Source: Flavobacterium ginsengisoli
GTDB taxonomy: Bacteria > Bacteroidota > Bacteroidia > Flavobacteriales > Flavobacteriaceae
Direction of reading: 5' to 3'
DNA length: 64,000 bases
Assembly (NCBI RefSeq): GCF_029625315.1
Contig: NZ_CP121110.1
Location: 2,675,001 to 2,739,000, forward strand
The position numbers and the translations under genes are program-made. Shown piece by piece: positions 1 to 11,000 of the stretch. Numbering within the stretch: the first letter of the stretch is position 1; every line of letters starts with the position of its first letter. The notes under the pieces are model-generated. The model did no database searches. It worked only from the letters and a program-made list of their open reading frames with translations, and was not told where the DNA came from.

Positions 1-898
1 GTCTAAAATTCTTAAAACGTATTGATGAAAAACGTGATCATTCTCGTTTGCATCAAAATCTGGAGTGATAATTTTTGCATTTCCAGCAAAAGCCGCATTG
101 TATTTTGTTGCCGCTAAACGACGTGCTCGCATTATACTCATCTAACAACGGTAATTTAGCATTTAAAACCCCTGCTTGAATACTATCCAAACGAGAATTT
201 ACACCCACAACATCGTGGTGGTAACGCTCATACATTCCGTGATTTACGATTCCACGAATAATATGCGCCAATTTATCATCATTTGTAAAAATCGCTCCTC
301 CATCTCCATAACAACCTAAGTTTTTAGAAGGAAAGAATGAAGTTGCCGCAACGTGGCCAATTGTACCTACTTTTACTTTTGATCCAGATTTAGAAATATA
401 ATCTGCACCTATTGCTTGTGCGTTATCTTCGATTACATATAAATTATGTTCAGTCGCAATTTCCATAATTGCATCCATATTAGCTGCACGTCCAAATAAA
501 TGAACCGGAACAATCGCTTTTGTTTTTGGTGTAATTGCTTTTTTAACTGCTTCGATATCGATGTTCATGTTATGCAAATCAACATCAACCAAAACTGGAG
601 TTAATTGCAACAATGCAATAACCTCAACAGTTGCTGCAAAAGTAAAATCGGCAGTAATAACTTCGTCTCCTGGCTTCAGATCTAATCCCATCATGGCAAT
701 CTGCAACGCATCTGTACCGTTAGCACAAGGAATAACGTGTTTTGCCCCTAAATAATCTTCAAGATTCTTTTGAAATTGATGAACTAAAGGTCCGTTGATA
801 TAAGTATTTGTATCTAAAACTTCTTGAATTGAAGCGTCTACAGTAGATTTTATTTTTTCGTATTGACTCTTTAAGTCAACCATTTGTATTTTTTTCAT
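1..898 (-). CDS. DegT/DnrJ/EryC1 (WbpE-like) sugar aminotransferase, partial, frameshifted
   Basis: PLP-dependent transaminase of nucleotide-sugar intermediates, as used for O-antigen or glycan amino sugars. The start at 898 gives an N-terminus MKKIQMVDLKSQYEKIK that matches the family; the open frame upstream to 985 is probably untranslated. Seen: CANGTDALQ near residue 58, EDNAQAIGA near 157, and the Schiff-base lysine in SFFPSKNLGCYGDGG (K192). The wording is closest to WbpE/WlbC enzymes. At 125-130 the plus strand reads GCTCGC where GCTGC restores the frame. Beyond it the correct reading continues (RLAATKYNAAFAGNAKI) off the left edge. Exact sugar substrate cannot be told from sequence. 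Confidence 0.88.
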
Positions 899-1035
899 TT
901 TGAATGTATTTAAAAAAATTAAAGACACTGTTTTCGGACAGAAATCTCTAAAAGGAAGAACAAAAATAGTTATTAATAGCTTCAAACCAATGAAAATAGT
1001 CGAAAGAAATGTAATTTAGTCGCAAAAAAAATTAC

Positions 1036-2265
1036 ATGCTTTTTTTATACAATCTAGCCATACATATCGCAGGATTTTTCTTAAGAATCATATCCTTGTT
1101 TAGTCCGAAAATTAAGCTTTTTGTAGAAGGCCGAAAAAGTGTTTTTAGCACACTAAAAGAAAAAATACAACCAGAAGACAAAACGATTTGGTTTCATTCT
1201 GCTTCTTTAGGAGAGTACGAGCAAGGACTTCCTGTTATAGAAAAAATCAAAGAGAAATATCCTTCCCATAAAATTATTGTAACCTTTTTTTCACCATCTG
1301 GATACGAAGTGCGTAAAAATAATACAGTTGCCGACGTTACCATTTACCTCCCATTGGACACTAAAAGCAACGCAAAAAAATTCATCAAGCTTGTTCATCC
1401 AGAAAAAGCATTCTTTATTAAATATGAATTTTGGCTTAATTACCTAAAAGAACTTGAAGACCATAAAACTCCAACTTATTTGATTTCAGGAATTTTTAGA
1501 GACAATCAAATGTTCTTTAAATGGTATGGCGGATTTTACAGAAATGCCTTAAAAGCTTTTACTTATTTCTTTGTTCAAAATGAAAAATCGAAAGAAAAAG
1601 TCGAAAGTTTAGGTTTTAAAAATGTAATTGTTTCTGGCGATACCCGTTTTGATCGTGTAAATGCTATTTTAGAAAGAGACAATCGTTTGGATTATATAGA
1701 AAACTTCAAAAACAACAAGCAGACAATTGTTATTGGAAGCTCATGGCCAAAAGATGAAGCTTTGCTAGCCGAATACATCAATCAGGCGCCAGAAAATGTA
1801 AAATTCATAATTGCCCCGCACAATATAAAGCCAGATCAGATTACAGATCTTCAATCAAAAATTACAAAGTCGACAATTTTATTTTCAGAAAAAGAAAACA
1901 AAGACCTATCCGGCTACAATGTTTTTATAATCGACATTGTCGGAATCTTAACCAAGATTTATAGTTACGGAACGATTGCATATGTAGGTGGCGGATTTGG
2001 AAATCCTGGAATACACAACATTCTTGAACCAGCAACTTTTGGAATGCCAATCGTAATTGGCCCTAATTATTCAAATTTTGCAGAAGCTATCGCCTTAGTC
2101 AAAATTGGAGGTTGCATACCAATATCAACAAGTTCGGAACTAAAAGAAATTTTTGATAATTTATTAAAGGACAAAAACTTTCTAGAAGAAAAAAGCGAAA
2201 TCTCTAGATCATTCATTCAAACCAACAAAGGCGCAACCGAGACTATCATAAAACTAGTTGTATAG
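1036..2265 (+). CDS. waaA: 3-deoxy-D-manno-octulosonic acid (Kdo) transferase
   Basis: Transfers Kdo from CMP-Kdo to lipid A precursor at the inner membrane during LPS core assembly. 409 residues, usual length for WaaA/KdtA. The N-terminal hydrophobic segment (about residues 5-22) is the membrane anchor. The glycosyltransferase N domain follows with the conserved HSASLGEYEQ, whose E60 is the expected catalytic base. The C-terminal half carries AYVGGGFGNPGIHNILEPA, the family's CMP-sugar-binding signature. It is divergent from the aminotransferase at 898, with a 137-bp gap that can hold both promoters. Intact frame. Confidence 0.95.
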   Translation: MLFLYNLAIHIAGFFLRIISLFSPKIKLFVEGRKSVFSTLKEKIQPEDKTIWFHSASLGEYEQGLPVIEKIKEKYPSHKIIVTFFSPSGYEVRKNNTVADVTIYLPLDTKSNAKKFIKLVHPEKAFFIKYEFWLNYLKELEDHKTPTYLISGIFRDNQMFFKWYGGFYRNALKAFTYFFVQNEKSKEKVESLGFKNVIVSGDTRFDRVNAILERDNRLDYIENFKNNKQTIVIGSSWPKDEALLAEYINQAPENVKFIIAPHNIKPDQITDLQSKITKSTILFSEKENKDLSGYNVFIIDIVGILTKIYSYGTIAYVGGGFGNPGIHNILEPATFGMPIVIGPNYSNFAEAIALVKIGGCIPISTSSELKEIFDNLLKDKNFLEEKSEISRSFIQTNKGATETIIKLVV

Positions 2266-2602
2266 CCTTTTGCACCAATAAAAAGTGTTAAATTTAGAAA
2301 AACAACACAATTAAGACCGCTTTTTACATTTGAAAACCTAAATTAATAGTCTTAAAAAATCAGAAAAACCATTAATCAGAGAAATAAAATAGCCCATTTT
2401 TATAAAGAATATTCAACAAAAAATTATTTAGCCTATAAATTAGATAATTTAAGAAAATTTTGTAGTTTTGGCATATTCTTTGATAAATAAGATAAACGTG
2501 AGTAAGGAAAATATTTTAAAAAAAAGTGAAAAAATATTTTACATATTAAAAAATTTATATCTTTGCCACGAATTAATAATTAACCTTTTATAATAAAGTA
2601 AG
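2266..2602. other. AT-rich intergenic region, no gene seen
   Basis: 337 bp between waaA and the small lipoprotein gene. No convincing ORF. It holds two Bacteroidetes-like -7 boxes on the plus strand: TAGTTTTG at 2463-2470 and TATCTTTG at 2558-2565. Neither has a clear TTTG -33 partner. Confidence 0.6.
2558..2565 (+). promoter_or_regulatory. Putative -7 box TATCTTTG of the small lipoprotein gene
   Basis: Matches TAnnTTTG, 38 bp before the ATG at 2603. The -33 region is A/T-rich with no clear TTG, so support is moderate. Confidence 0.5.
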
Positions 2603-2820
2603 ATGAAAAAAGTATTTTTAAGTTTAGCTGTTGTTGCTGTATTAACTGTTGTATCTTGTAAAAAAGCTGACGCTGCTGCTGAAGCTCCTGCTGTAGATTC
2701 TACTGCTGTTGCTGTTGATTCAGCTGCTGCTGTTGTTGATTCTGCTGCTGCAACTGTTGATTCTGCTGTCTGCTAAAGTTGATTCTGCTTCTTGCTAAAG
2801 TAGAAGAAGTAAAAAAATAA
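2603..2820 (+). CDS. Small Ala/Val/Asp/Ser-rich lipoprotein, frameshifted at its 3' end
   Basis: Starts MKKVFLSLAVVAVLTVVSCKK: a lipoprotein signal with lipobox VVSC (Cys19). The mature part is low-complexity, built of repeated A-V-D-S-A units encoded by GCT-rich DNA. As written it stops early (TAA after GTCTGC at 2768-2773). Removing one base there and one near 2789-2796 gives 71 residues ending AKVEEVKK followed by TAA at 2818-2820. Both lesions fall in GCTGCT runs. Function unknown; such abundant small lipoproteins are common in flavobacteria. A rho-independent terminator follows. Confidence 0.7.
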
Positions 2821-2845
2821 TTAGAACCTAAGTTCTAACGATTTT

Positions 2846-2872
2846 AAAACCATCTTTTAGATGGTTTTTTTT
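2846..2872 (+). terminator. Rho-independent terminator after the small lipoprotein gene
   Basis: AAAACCATCT / AGATGGTTTT stem with a short loop, followed by a T run. Confidence 0.8.
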
Positions 2873-2903
2873 GTGATTAATTTTTCCATTAATTACAAGC
2901 AAT

Positions 2904-2940
2904 AAAAAAAAGCGTTCATAAATTGTGAACGCTTTTTTTT
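2904..2940 (-). terminator. Terminator of the DUF1508 gene (possibly bidirectional)
   Basis: AGCGTTCA / TGAACGCT stem flanked by an A run on the left and a T run on the right. It lies just past the stop of the minus-strand gene at 2946. Confidence 0.75.
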
Positions 2941-2945
2941 ATTAT

Positions 2946-3329
2946 TTATTCAGCCGCCTCTTCTATTTCTTCTTCAACCTCCTCATCACCAAAAATCGAC
3001 TCACTCGAAGAAAAATCCAAAATTTCCGACTTAGAAGAATATGTTACAATTTCTTTTATCCCTTTCTGCAAAAGCAATTCCGTGCTGTATTTTCGACTTG
3101 TAGCAAAATGAACCTCACCCAACATCAATTTAAAAAAATACTTCCCTCCAGAACCTTTAAACTTCAAGAATTTCGCAAGCTCTATATTCGCTTTAAACTT
3201 CTCAATATCCTCTTCACATTCAAATCTTAATTCGTAACTCAAACTCGTAAAGATCACCTTCCCTTTTCGAGAAGTAAACGTAAACTTATATTCATCATTA
3301 AACCGCTTGCTAATTACAAAAGCACCCAT
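2946..3329 (-). CDS. DUF1508 (YegP-like) protein with acidic tail
   Basis: 127 residues. Begins MGAFVISKRFNDEYKFTF, the typical DUF1508/YegP opening (a small beta-alpha domain usually found in tandem). Two repeats can be seen: YKFTFTSRKGKVIFTS (about residues 14-29) and a second around YFFKLMLGEVHFATS (about 63-78), where the first has the family-like K-G-x-V-I-x-T-S core. The C-terminus is a Glu-rich tail. Cellular role unknown. The octanucleotide array begins just 35 bp upstream of its start codon, so the array sits where its promoter would be. Confidence 0.75.
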   Translation of the reverse strand: MGAFVISKRFNDEYKFTFTSRKGKVIFTSLSYELRFECEEDIEKFKANIELAKFLKFKGSGGKYFFKLMLGEVHFATSRKYSTELLLQKGIKEIVTYSSKSEILDFSSSESIFGDEEVEEEIEEAAE

Positions 3330-3363
3330 TTATAAATTTTAGATTTTAGATTGTTGATTTTTT

Positions 3364-3671
3364 TTCTGAGATTCTGAGATTCTGAGATTCTGAGATTCTG
3401 AGATTCTGAGATTCTGAGATTCTGAGATTCTGAGATTCTGAGATTCTAAGATTCTGAGATTCTGAGATTCTGAGATTCTGAGATTCTGAGATTCTGAGAT
3501 TCTGAGATTCTGAGATTCTGAGATTCTGAGATTCTGAGATTCTGAGATTCTGAGATTCTGAGATTCTGAGATTCTGAGATTCTGAGATTCTGAGATTCTG
3601 AGATTCTGAGATTCTGAGATTCTGAGATTCTGAGATTCTGAGATTCTGAGATTCTGAGATTCTGAGATTCT
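3364..3671. repeat. Tandem octanucleotide array (TTCTGAGA), about 38 copies
   Basis: About 308 bp of head-to-tail 8-bp units, essentially perfect. One unit differs (A for G at 3448). Because 3 x 8 = 24, one minus-strand frame stays open and reads an 8-residue repeat, but this is a by-product of the array. An AATAAATTTA / TAAATTTATT inverted repeat (3672-3681 / 3687-3696) borders it. It lies between the DUF1508 start and the tRNA operon terminator. Confidence 0.97.
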
Positions 3672-3713
3672 AATAAATTTACTGCGTAAATTTATTTTCT
3701 GCAAGTCTGCAAA

Positions 3714-3745
3714 TAAAAAAAGCCTCTTCAAAAGAAGAGGCTTTA
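3714..3745 (-). terminator. Terminator of the tRNA operon
   Basis: On the minus strand AAAGCCTCTTC / GAAGAGGCTTT with a TTTT loop, followed by a T run, just past tRNA-Leu. Confidence 0.85.
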
Positions 3746-3746
3746 G

Positions 3747-3832
3747 TACTCAGAGCGGGACTTGAACCCGCACGAACATTGCTGTTCACTGGATTTTAAG
3801 TCCAGCGTGTCTACCAATTTCACCATCCGAGC
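3747..3832 (-). tRNA. tRNA-Leu (anticodon TAA)
   Basis: 86 nt with the long variable arm of a class II tRNA. Anticodon loop CTTAAAA gives TAA. T arm GCGGG-TTCAAGT-CCCGC. Acceptor GCTCGGA pairs with TCTGAGT (two G-U pairs), discriminator A; CCA is not encoded. Confidence 0.95.
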
Positions 3833-3847
3833 ATTGTATGGTTTTAG

Positions 3848-3920
3848 AGCGAAAAACGGGGCTCGAACCCGCGACCTCGACCTTGGCAAGGTCGCGCTCT
3901 ACCAACTGAGCTATTTTCGC
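3848..3920 (-). tRNA. tRNA-Gly (anticodon GCC)
   Basis: 73 nt. Anticodon loop CTTGCCAAG gives GCC. D arm AGCTCAGTTGGTAGAGC and T arm GCGGG-TTCGAGC-CCCGT are standard; discriminator T. It lies 15 bp upstream of tRNA-Leu on the same strand, so the two are probably one transcript. Confidence 0.96.
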
Positions 3921-4081
3921 ATTTTCAAATTTATTAAGAACCGCAACACTTGTTTTGTTTCGTATTGCGAGTGCAAATTTAGGACATTTATTCAATTACA
4001 CAAGCGTTTTTTCAAAAAAAAATCCACTTATTTTATAACGTTCTGATAACCTAAAGTTTAAATTTGAAAAAATTTTAAAAT

Positions 4082-6690
4082 TTATTTCTTTACCAGCATT
4101 CTTTTAATCTCATTCAATTTCATCAGCGCTTCTACTGGTGTAATTGCATTAATATCGAGATTTAAAATTTCTTCTTTTATCTCTTCCAACAAAGGATCAT
4201 CCAGATTAAAGAAACTCATCTGCATTTCTTCATTTGCCGATTTTATTCCGTTCAAAGCATCGCTTGAATGATTCTTTTCTAATTTCTTTAAAAGCTTTTG
4301 TGCTTTTGAAATAACAAGCTGAGGCATTCCAGCCATTTTTGCCACATGAATTCCAAAACTATGTGCGCTTCCTCCTTTAACCAGTTTTCTAACAAATAAA
4401 ACAGTATCCTTAAGCTCTTTTACTGCCACATTGAAATTTTGGATTCTCGGCATCGATTCTGTCATTTCATTCAGCTCATGATAATGTGTTGCAAAAAGCG
4501 TTTTAGCTCTTCCTGGATGTTCGTGCAAGAATTCGGCAATTGCCCAAGCAATCGAGATTCCGTCATAAGTACTTGTTCCTCTTCCAATCTCATCTAACAA
4601 TACCAAACTTCTATCTGATAAGTTATTCAAAATAGAAGCTGTTTCGTTCATTTCTACCATAAAAGTAGATTCTCCCATCGAAATATTATCTGAAGCTCCT
4701 ACTCTGGTAAAAATCTTGTCTACAATTCCCATTCTAACACTATCAGCAGGAACAAAACTCCCCATTTGAGCCAAAAGTACAATCAAAGCCGTTTGTCTTA
4801 AAATCGCCGATTTACCCGACATATTTGGCCCAGTAATCATAATAATTTGTTGCGTTTCTCTATCTAAGAAAACATCATTGGCGATATACGGCGTTCCAAC
4901 CGGCAATTGTTTTTCAATTACAGGATGTCTTCCGTTTTTGATATCCAATTCGAATGTATCATCGATTTCAGGTCGCACATATTGATTTTCGACAGCCATT
5001 TGCGTAAACGAACACAAACAATCCAATTGCGCAACCAAATACGCGTTCATTTGAACTGGTTTGATATAGGTAGAAATCCAAGCTACCAATTGTTCGAAAA
5101 GCTCGCTTTCTATTTTATAGATTTTCTCTTCAGCTCCTAAGATTTTAGTTTCGTATTCTTTTAGTTCTTCGGTAATATACCGTTCCGCATTTACCAAAGT
5201 CTGTTTACGAATCCATTCTTCTGGAACTTTATCTTTATGTGTGTTTCTAACTTCGATATAATATCCGAAAACATTATTAAAAGAAATTTTCAATGACGAA
5301 ATTCCAGTTCTTTCAGATTCTCTTTTTCAATTCCTTCTAAAAATTCTTTTCCTGAAGTTGAAATTGCACGAAGCTCATCCAGTTCCTCATTTATTCCGCT
5401 CGCAATAGCATTTCCTTTCGAAATGGCAACTGGAGCATCTTGATTTAGTGTAGTCTTAATTTTTTCACGAAGCAAATCGCAAGCATGCAAACTATCTCCA
5501 ATAACTTTTACCGCTTCCTGCGGACTTTCTAACGCTAGAGTTTTAATTGGAATAATAGCATCCAAAGATTCCTTTAAATACACGATTTCGCGAGGAGAAA
5601 CTTTTCCTGCGAGCAATTTTAGAAATTAAACGCTCTAAATCTGAAATCTGCTTGATTTGATATTGGATATTATGAAGGATTTCAGAATTCGATTTTAAAT
5701 ACGCCACAACCTCATGACGGCTTTTAACTTTATTAGCATCTTTTAACGGCAATGCTAACCAACGTTTTAATAAACGTCCTCCCATTGGAGAAAGCGTTTT
5801 ATCGATAACATCCAAAAGCGTAACTGCATTTGGATTATAACTGTGATATAATTCTAGATTTCGAATGGTAAAACGATCCATCCAAACATACGCATCTTCT
5901 GCTATACGCTGAATCGCTGTAATATGCTTGCACACGATTATGCTTGCGTTTCTGATAAATAGTACAAAATGGCACCAGAAGCAATAATTCCTTCTTTCAA
6001 TTCTTCAATTCCAAATCCTTTTAAGGAATTTGTCTGAAAATGCTTTGTTAAGGTTTCTAATGCATAATCTTCTTTATAGATCCAATCTTCTAAATAAAAG
6101 CTATGAAAATCTTCTCCAAAAGCAGTTTTAAAATCGCCTTTATTATTCTTTGGCACTAAAACCTCACTCGGATTAAAGTTTTGCAATAATTTATCGATGT
6201 ATTCTGCATTTCCTTGAGCCGTTAAAAATTCTCCTGTTGAAACATCTAAAAAAGAAATTCCGATATTTTTATTCGCAAAGTAAACAGATGCTAAAAAGTT
6301 ATTTGATTTTGACTGTAAAACCTCATCGTTTAAAGAAACTCCTGGAGTTACAAGTTCCGTTACACCTCTTTTTACAATAGTTTTTGTCATTTTAGGATCT
6401 TCCAACTGATCACAGATTGCTACACGAAGCCCAGCTTTTACCAATTTTGGCAAATACGTATTTACAGAATGATGTGGAAACCCTGCTAATGCTGTTTCTG
6501 TATCAGATCCAGCTCCTCTTTTAGTTAAGGTTATCCCTAAAATTTTAGAAGCTCTAATGGCGTCTTCTCCAAAGGTTTCATAAAAATCTCCTACTCTGAA
6601 AAGCAGACATGCATCAGGATATTTAGCCTTGATCTCGTTGTACTGTTTCATTAAAGGTGTTTCTTTCACCACTTTTTCTTTAGTCGCCAA
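4082..6690 (-). CDS. mutS: DNA mismatch repair protein MutS (four apparent frameshifts)
   Basis: Mismatch-recognition ATPase. N-terminus at 6690 with mismatch-binding [11 protein letters not shown] (F36-x-E38). Connector, lever and clamp regions follow. The ATPase has Walker A GPNMSGKS, Walker [11 protein letters not shown] and FATHYHEL. As written it is split into four frames. Lesions: GCTTGC at 5942-5947 and 5926-5931 and GCGAGC at 5609-5614 (each one extra base inside GCWGC), plus one missing base near 5322-5328 in a T run. Correcting all four gives exactly 869 codons, normal MutS size. Because three lesions share the motif hit in many other genes, a true mutator state is unlikely. Confidence 0.95.
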
Positions 6691-6791
6691 ATTATTATAT
6701 TTTAAATGAAAAAATTAAGACAGCGAATTTATGCTTTTTTAGCGGTATATCGAAAGCTTCAAAAATTAAAATAATTTAAGATATTTTTAGG

Positions 6792-6820
6792 TTGTGATTT
6801 AAGAATTTTATATAGCTTTG
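6792..6820 (+). promoter_or_regulatory. Putative promoter of the DUF1573 gene
   Basis: TTG at 6792-6794, 18 bp spacer, then TAGCTTTG at 6813-6820, fitting the flavobacterial TTG-N17-23-TAnnTTTG pattern. ATG at 6850. Confidence 0.65.
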
Positions 6821-6849
6821 TTTATCATTTAAAAAAAAGACCCTTAAAG

Positions 6850-7281
6850 ATGAAAAAAATAATCTTATTCGCTATGTTAGCTGTAGCTGGTATCACAGCT
6901 ACTAATGCACAAACAACTAAAAAAGCTAAAGCTGAGAAAGTTGCTAAAGTTGAAGGAGCTGGAATGCTTTTCGAAACAGAAACTATTGATTACGGAACTA
7001 TCGCACACAATGCTGATGGAAAACGTGAATTCGTTTTTGTTAACAATGGTACAAAACCATTAATTATCACTAACACTCAAGGATCTTGTGGATGTACTGT
7101 TCCAACTACTCCAAAAGAACCAATCGCTCCAGGAGCTAAAGGTGTTATTGGTGTAAAATACGCTACTGACAGAGTTGGTGCTTTTACAAAAACTGTAACT
7201 GTAACTTCTAACGCAGAAGGGCAACCAACAAAAATCCTTACTATTAAAGGTACAGTTTTACCAGATCCAGTAAAAAGCTAA
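6850..7281 (+). CDS. DUF1573 secreted protein
   Basis: 143 residues. Signal peptide MKKIILFAMLAVAGITATNAQ. The DUF1573 domain (about 40-135) is an Ig-like fold with the typical FVNNGTKPLIITNTQGSCGC and later GVIGVKYATDRVGAF-KTVTVTSN. Function unknown; these are abundant exported proteins of Bacteroidetes. It is divergent from mutS, has its own promoter and terminator, and is probably monocistronic. Confidence 0.85.
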   Translation: MKKIILFAMLAVAGITATNAQTTKKAKAEKVAKVEGAGMLFETETIDYGTIAHNADGKREFVFVNNGTKPLIITNTQGSCGCTVPTTPKEPIAPGAKGVIGVKYATDRVGAFTKTVTVTSNAEGQPTKILTIKGTVLPDPVKS

Positions 7282-7304
7282 TCTGAGAAACATTTAAAAT
7301 AATC

Positions 7305-7337
7305 AAAAAGCTTCCTTATCTTTGGAAGCTTTTTTTA
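7305..7337 (+). terminator. Terminator after the DUF1573 gene
   Basis: AAAAAGCTTCC / GGAAGCTTTTTTT hairpin with T run. Confidence 0.85.
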
Positions 7338-7356
7338 TGACTACAATTTAAAAACA

Positions 7357-7890
7357 ATGAGAAAACTCGAAAACAGCGAACTAGACCGTAAATCAATTGA
7401 AGATTTTAAAAAATCGGAGAAAACCCCTTTAATATTAGTTTTAGACGATATTCGAAGTCTGCATAATATTGGTTCTGTTTTTAGAACTGCTGATGCGTTT
7501 TTGATTGAAAAAATAATTCTTTGCGGTATTACAGCAACTCCTCCAAATAAAGAAATTCATAAAACTGCTCTTGGCGCGACTGAAACTGTTGCTTGGGAAC
7601 ATCACGAAAGTGTTCTGGAAGTTATCGAAAACTTAAAGAAAGAAAATGTATTAACAATGGCTATCGAACAAGTTGAAAGTGCTGTCTTTCTTCAAGATTT
7701 TAAAATTAAAAAAGATCAGAAATACGCCTTAGTTTTCGGAAATGAAGTTTATGGCGTTTCTCAAGAAGCTGTCGCAATCTGTGACGGATGTATTGAGATT
7801 CCACAATTAGGAACAAAACACTCTCTTAATATTTCTGTAAGTGCCGGAATTGTGGTTTGGGATTTGTTTCAAAAAATAAACTGGCCTTAA
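7357..7890 (+). CDS. SpoU/TrmH family RNA 2'-O-methyltransferase
   Basis: 177 residues, SPOUT fold. All three SpoU motifs are visible: motif 1 LHNIGSVFRTADAF (about 37-50), motif 2 ALVFGNEVYGVSQE (about 127-140) and motif 3 IEIPQLGTKHSLNISVSAG (about 148-166). These form the knotted SAM site. It methylates a ribose in tRNA or rRNA; the exact target cannot be told. It lacks the extra N-terminal L30e-like domain of RlmB, which favours a TrmH/TrmL-like enzyme. Intact. Confidence 0.88.
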   Translation: MRKLENSELDRKSIEDFKKSEKTPLILVLDDIRSLHNIGSVFRTADAFLIEKIILCGITATPPNKEIHKTALGATETVAWEHHESVLEVIENLKKENVLTMAIEQVESAVFLQDFKIKKDQKYALVFGNEVYGVSQEAVAICDGCIEIPQLGTKHSLNISVSAGIVVWDLFQKINWP

Positions 7891-8005
7891 TAAAATCCTT
7901 TCCTGTTTTTATTAAAAAAATGTGATTTTACAATATTTTTAAGCTTTAAATTGTTAGAAATGTAAATATATTTTTTTATTATTATAAAAGTGATACTTTT
8001 ATAAA

Positions 8006-11000
8006 ATGAAAAATAATTACTCTCTAAAAATATCTTTTTTATTCATTTTACTGCTGTCCAATTTTATTGGTTCTGCACAACAATATACTTCCATTCCTGA
8101 CTCTAATTTTGAACAAGCTTTAATCGATTTAAATATTGATAGCGGAGCTATTGACGGTCAAGTCCTGACTGCAAACATTATAAATTTAAAAACATTAGAG
8201 CTTCGAGGAAAAAATATTCTAGATTTAACAGGAATTGAATACTTTACAAATTTAGAAAGCTTGGACTTGGGGGTAATTAACAATGATCCTAATAGGAACA
8301 ACAAAATCAGTTCTTTAAATATTACCAAAAACACAAAACTCAAGTACTTAAGTTGCTATTACAATAATCTAACAAATCTTGATGTATCAAAAAACATCAA
8401 TCTAACCGAATTGCATATTGTTGGCAATAAATTAAACAGCATAAATGTTTCTAACAATAAACTTTTAAGGATTCTTGATTGCGGCAGCAATAATTTTAAA
8501 GATCTAGATGTAACTCAAAATACAGCTTTAGAAGTTTTAAATTTCGACAGAAACAAATTAACAGATATAGATCTTTCTAACAATATAGCATTAATCAATT
8601 TAGTCTGTAACTACAATCAACTAACAAATCTTAATATTAGTAAAAACATAAAATTGGATGTACTATCGTGCAGTTTCAATAAATTAAGCAGTCTCGATGT
8701 AAGCCAAAATACAATTATCCAAGGCATTATGTGCGATGTCAATGAAATTACAAGTTTAGATATCAGCAATAATACCATATTAAAATCTTTAACTTTAAAC
8801 ACCAATAAGGTAAGTGTCCTCGATATTTCTAAAAATCTTCAATTATACGCTATAGATGCCGGAAACAATCAACTAACGAGTATTGACGTAGCCAAACATT
8901 TAAGTTTAAACAATTTACAAATTGCCAACAATCATATATCAAATCTAGATGTTACGAACAATGGAGCATTAGAGATATTACAATTTAGCTCAACAGATGT
9001 TCCTGAAATTAATGTTTCCAAAAACCCTAAACTTATACAATTATATTGCTCCAATACCTTACTAACTTCTTTAGATGTTTCTAAAAACCCTAAGTTAGTA
9101 TCCGTTATTTGCTATAACAATTCATTAACTTCTTTAAATTTAAAAAATGGAAACAATACCTCTCTTTACAATTTAAGTTTTGTTTCCAACCCAAGTCTTG
9201 AGTGCATTCAGGTAGACGATGCAACCTATTCTAATGCCAGATGGTCTACTTACAAAGATGCTACGGCTAGTTATTCTAGCGATTGCAGTAAATTTTCTGC
9301 TATTGCTCCGCCAGTAATCAAAGCCACTGGCGACCAATTGTACTGTCCACAGGGTACTATAAAAATTGTAACAGATGTCACGATAACTCATGACCCTTTA
9401 GAAACAGGAACTGAAGCCATCTACATTCAAGTTTCTTCAGGATATTCAAGCGGTTTTGACAAACTAGAACTTTCAAATCCTACCTCGCACCCAACTATTA
9501 TCACAAGCTGGGATGCCGTGGCAGGAAAACTAACATTATCAAGTCCGACGGGAGCAGATGTTTTATATTCTGATTATGTTGATGCTATAAAAGATGTAGT
9601 TTTCACAAATTCTTCTGCGACAGCTTCTGGAATTAGAACATTTTCTATAACAATGGGCAAGGCAAATTATTTACCGTCTACACAACATTATTACGAATAT
9701 GTTCCAAATATTGCCATTACATGGACGGCGGCACGAGATGCAGCAGCAGCTCGTACTTATTATGGTCTTAAAGGATATTTAGCAACTATTTTATCTGCAG
9801 ATGAAGCTAAATTAATTGGTGAACAAGCTTCTGGAACTGGATGGATTGGAGGAAGTGATGCTGAAACAGAAGGTGTTTGGAAATGGGTTACAGGTCCTGA
9901 AGCAGGAACTATTTTTTGGAATGGAAACGCAAACGGCTCTACACCAAATTTTGCTTTCTGGAACACAGGAGAACCAAACAACCAAGGTGATGAAGATTAT
10001 GCGCACATCACTCAACCTGGCGTTGGAATACGAGGCTCTTGGAATGATTTATCAAATACTGGTTCACTTACACCTGGTGATGCTTATCAACCAAAAGGAT
10101 ATATTGTAGAATATGGCGGAATGCCAGGAGAAGCTCCATTAGAGATTGCAACCAGCACTAAAATCACAATTCCTGTTGCAACACCAGCCATTGATCCAAC
10201 TCCTGTTTGTGATTCTGGAAGTTTTACCTTTAATGCAACTGCAAGTGCTGGAGCAACAATCAGATGGTTTGATGCTGCGGTTGGCGGAAATTTATTAGCA
10301 ACAGGTTCCACCTACACTACTCCGACATTAAGTACAACTACAACATATTATGTTGATGCTGGCTGCGAATCAAATCGTAAATCGGTAAAAGCAACTGTAA
10401 ATGCAACTCCCTCAGATCCTATTGCAGAGCAAGATACTTACACTAATTGCGGTCCAGGTTCTTTAACCATTAAAGCAACTTCAAATGTTGGATCTATAAA
10501 CTGGTACGATGCCGCAACTGGAGGAACGAGTCTTTATATGGGTACCGCTTTTACAACTCCAAAAATTTCATCAAACACAACTTATTATGCTGAAGCATCA
10601 AACGGTACTTGTATAAATACGACTAGGATTCCAATAAATATTGAGATTTATACTCCTCCAGCTGTTTCTGATGAAACTTTGCCTTTGTGCCAATTTCAAT
10701 CCATAACATTAGATGCTGGAATTTCTGGAATGAATTATTTATGGTCAAATGGCGCTACAACTCAAACTATCAGTGTCAATACCAGCGGAAAATACACTGT
10801 TGCTGTAACAAGTCCGTCTCCAGAAAATTGCACGAGTACAAAAACAATCACAGTAGAAGAACATAAAGTTCCGCAGATTGCACGTGTTGATGTTGAAGGA
10901 ACTAGAGCTATTATTTATCCTGTAAAAGCCGAAGACTATTTTGAATATTCTGTAGATGGTGTAAATTTTCAAGATTCAACTATCTTTTATGATGTTCCTG

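Noticed and set aside
2925..3230. Plus-strand ORF opposite the DUF1508 gene
   Set aside because: Shadow of a well-supported minus-strand gene; Phe/Arg-rich composition typical of antisense frames.
3339..3731. Open frame with an 8-residue Ser-Glu-Ser-Gln-Asn-Leu-Arg-Ile repeat
   Set aside because: It is only the octanucleotide array read in frame (24 nt = 3 units); no start context or domain.
4082..6690. MutS inactivation as a real mutator state
   Set aside because: Three of the four breaks are the same GCWGC insertion seen in many unrelated genes, including usually essential ones; an artefact explains all at once.
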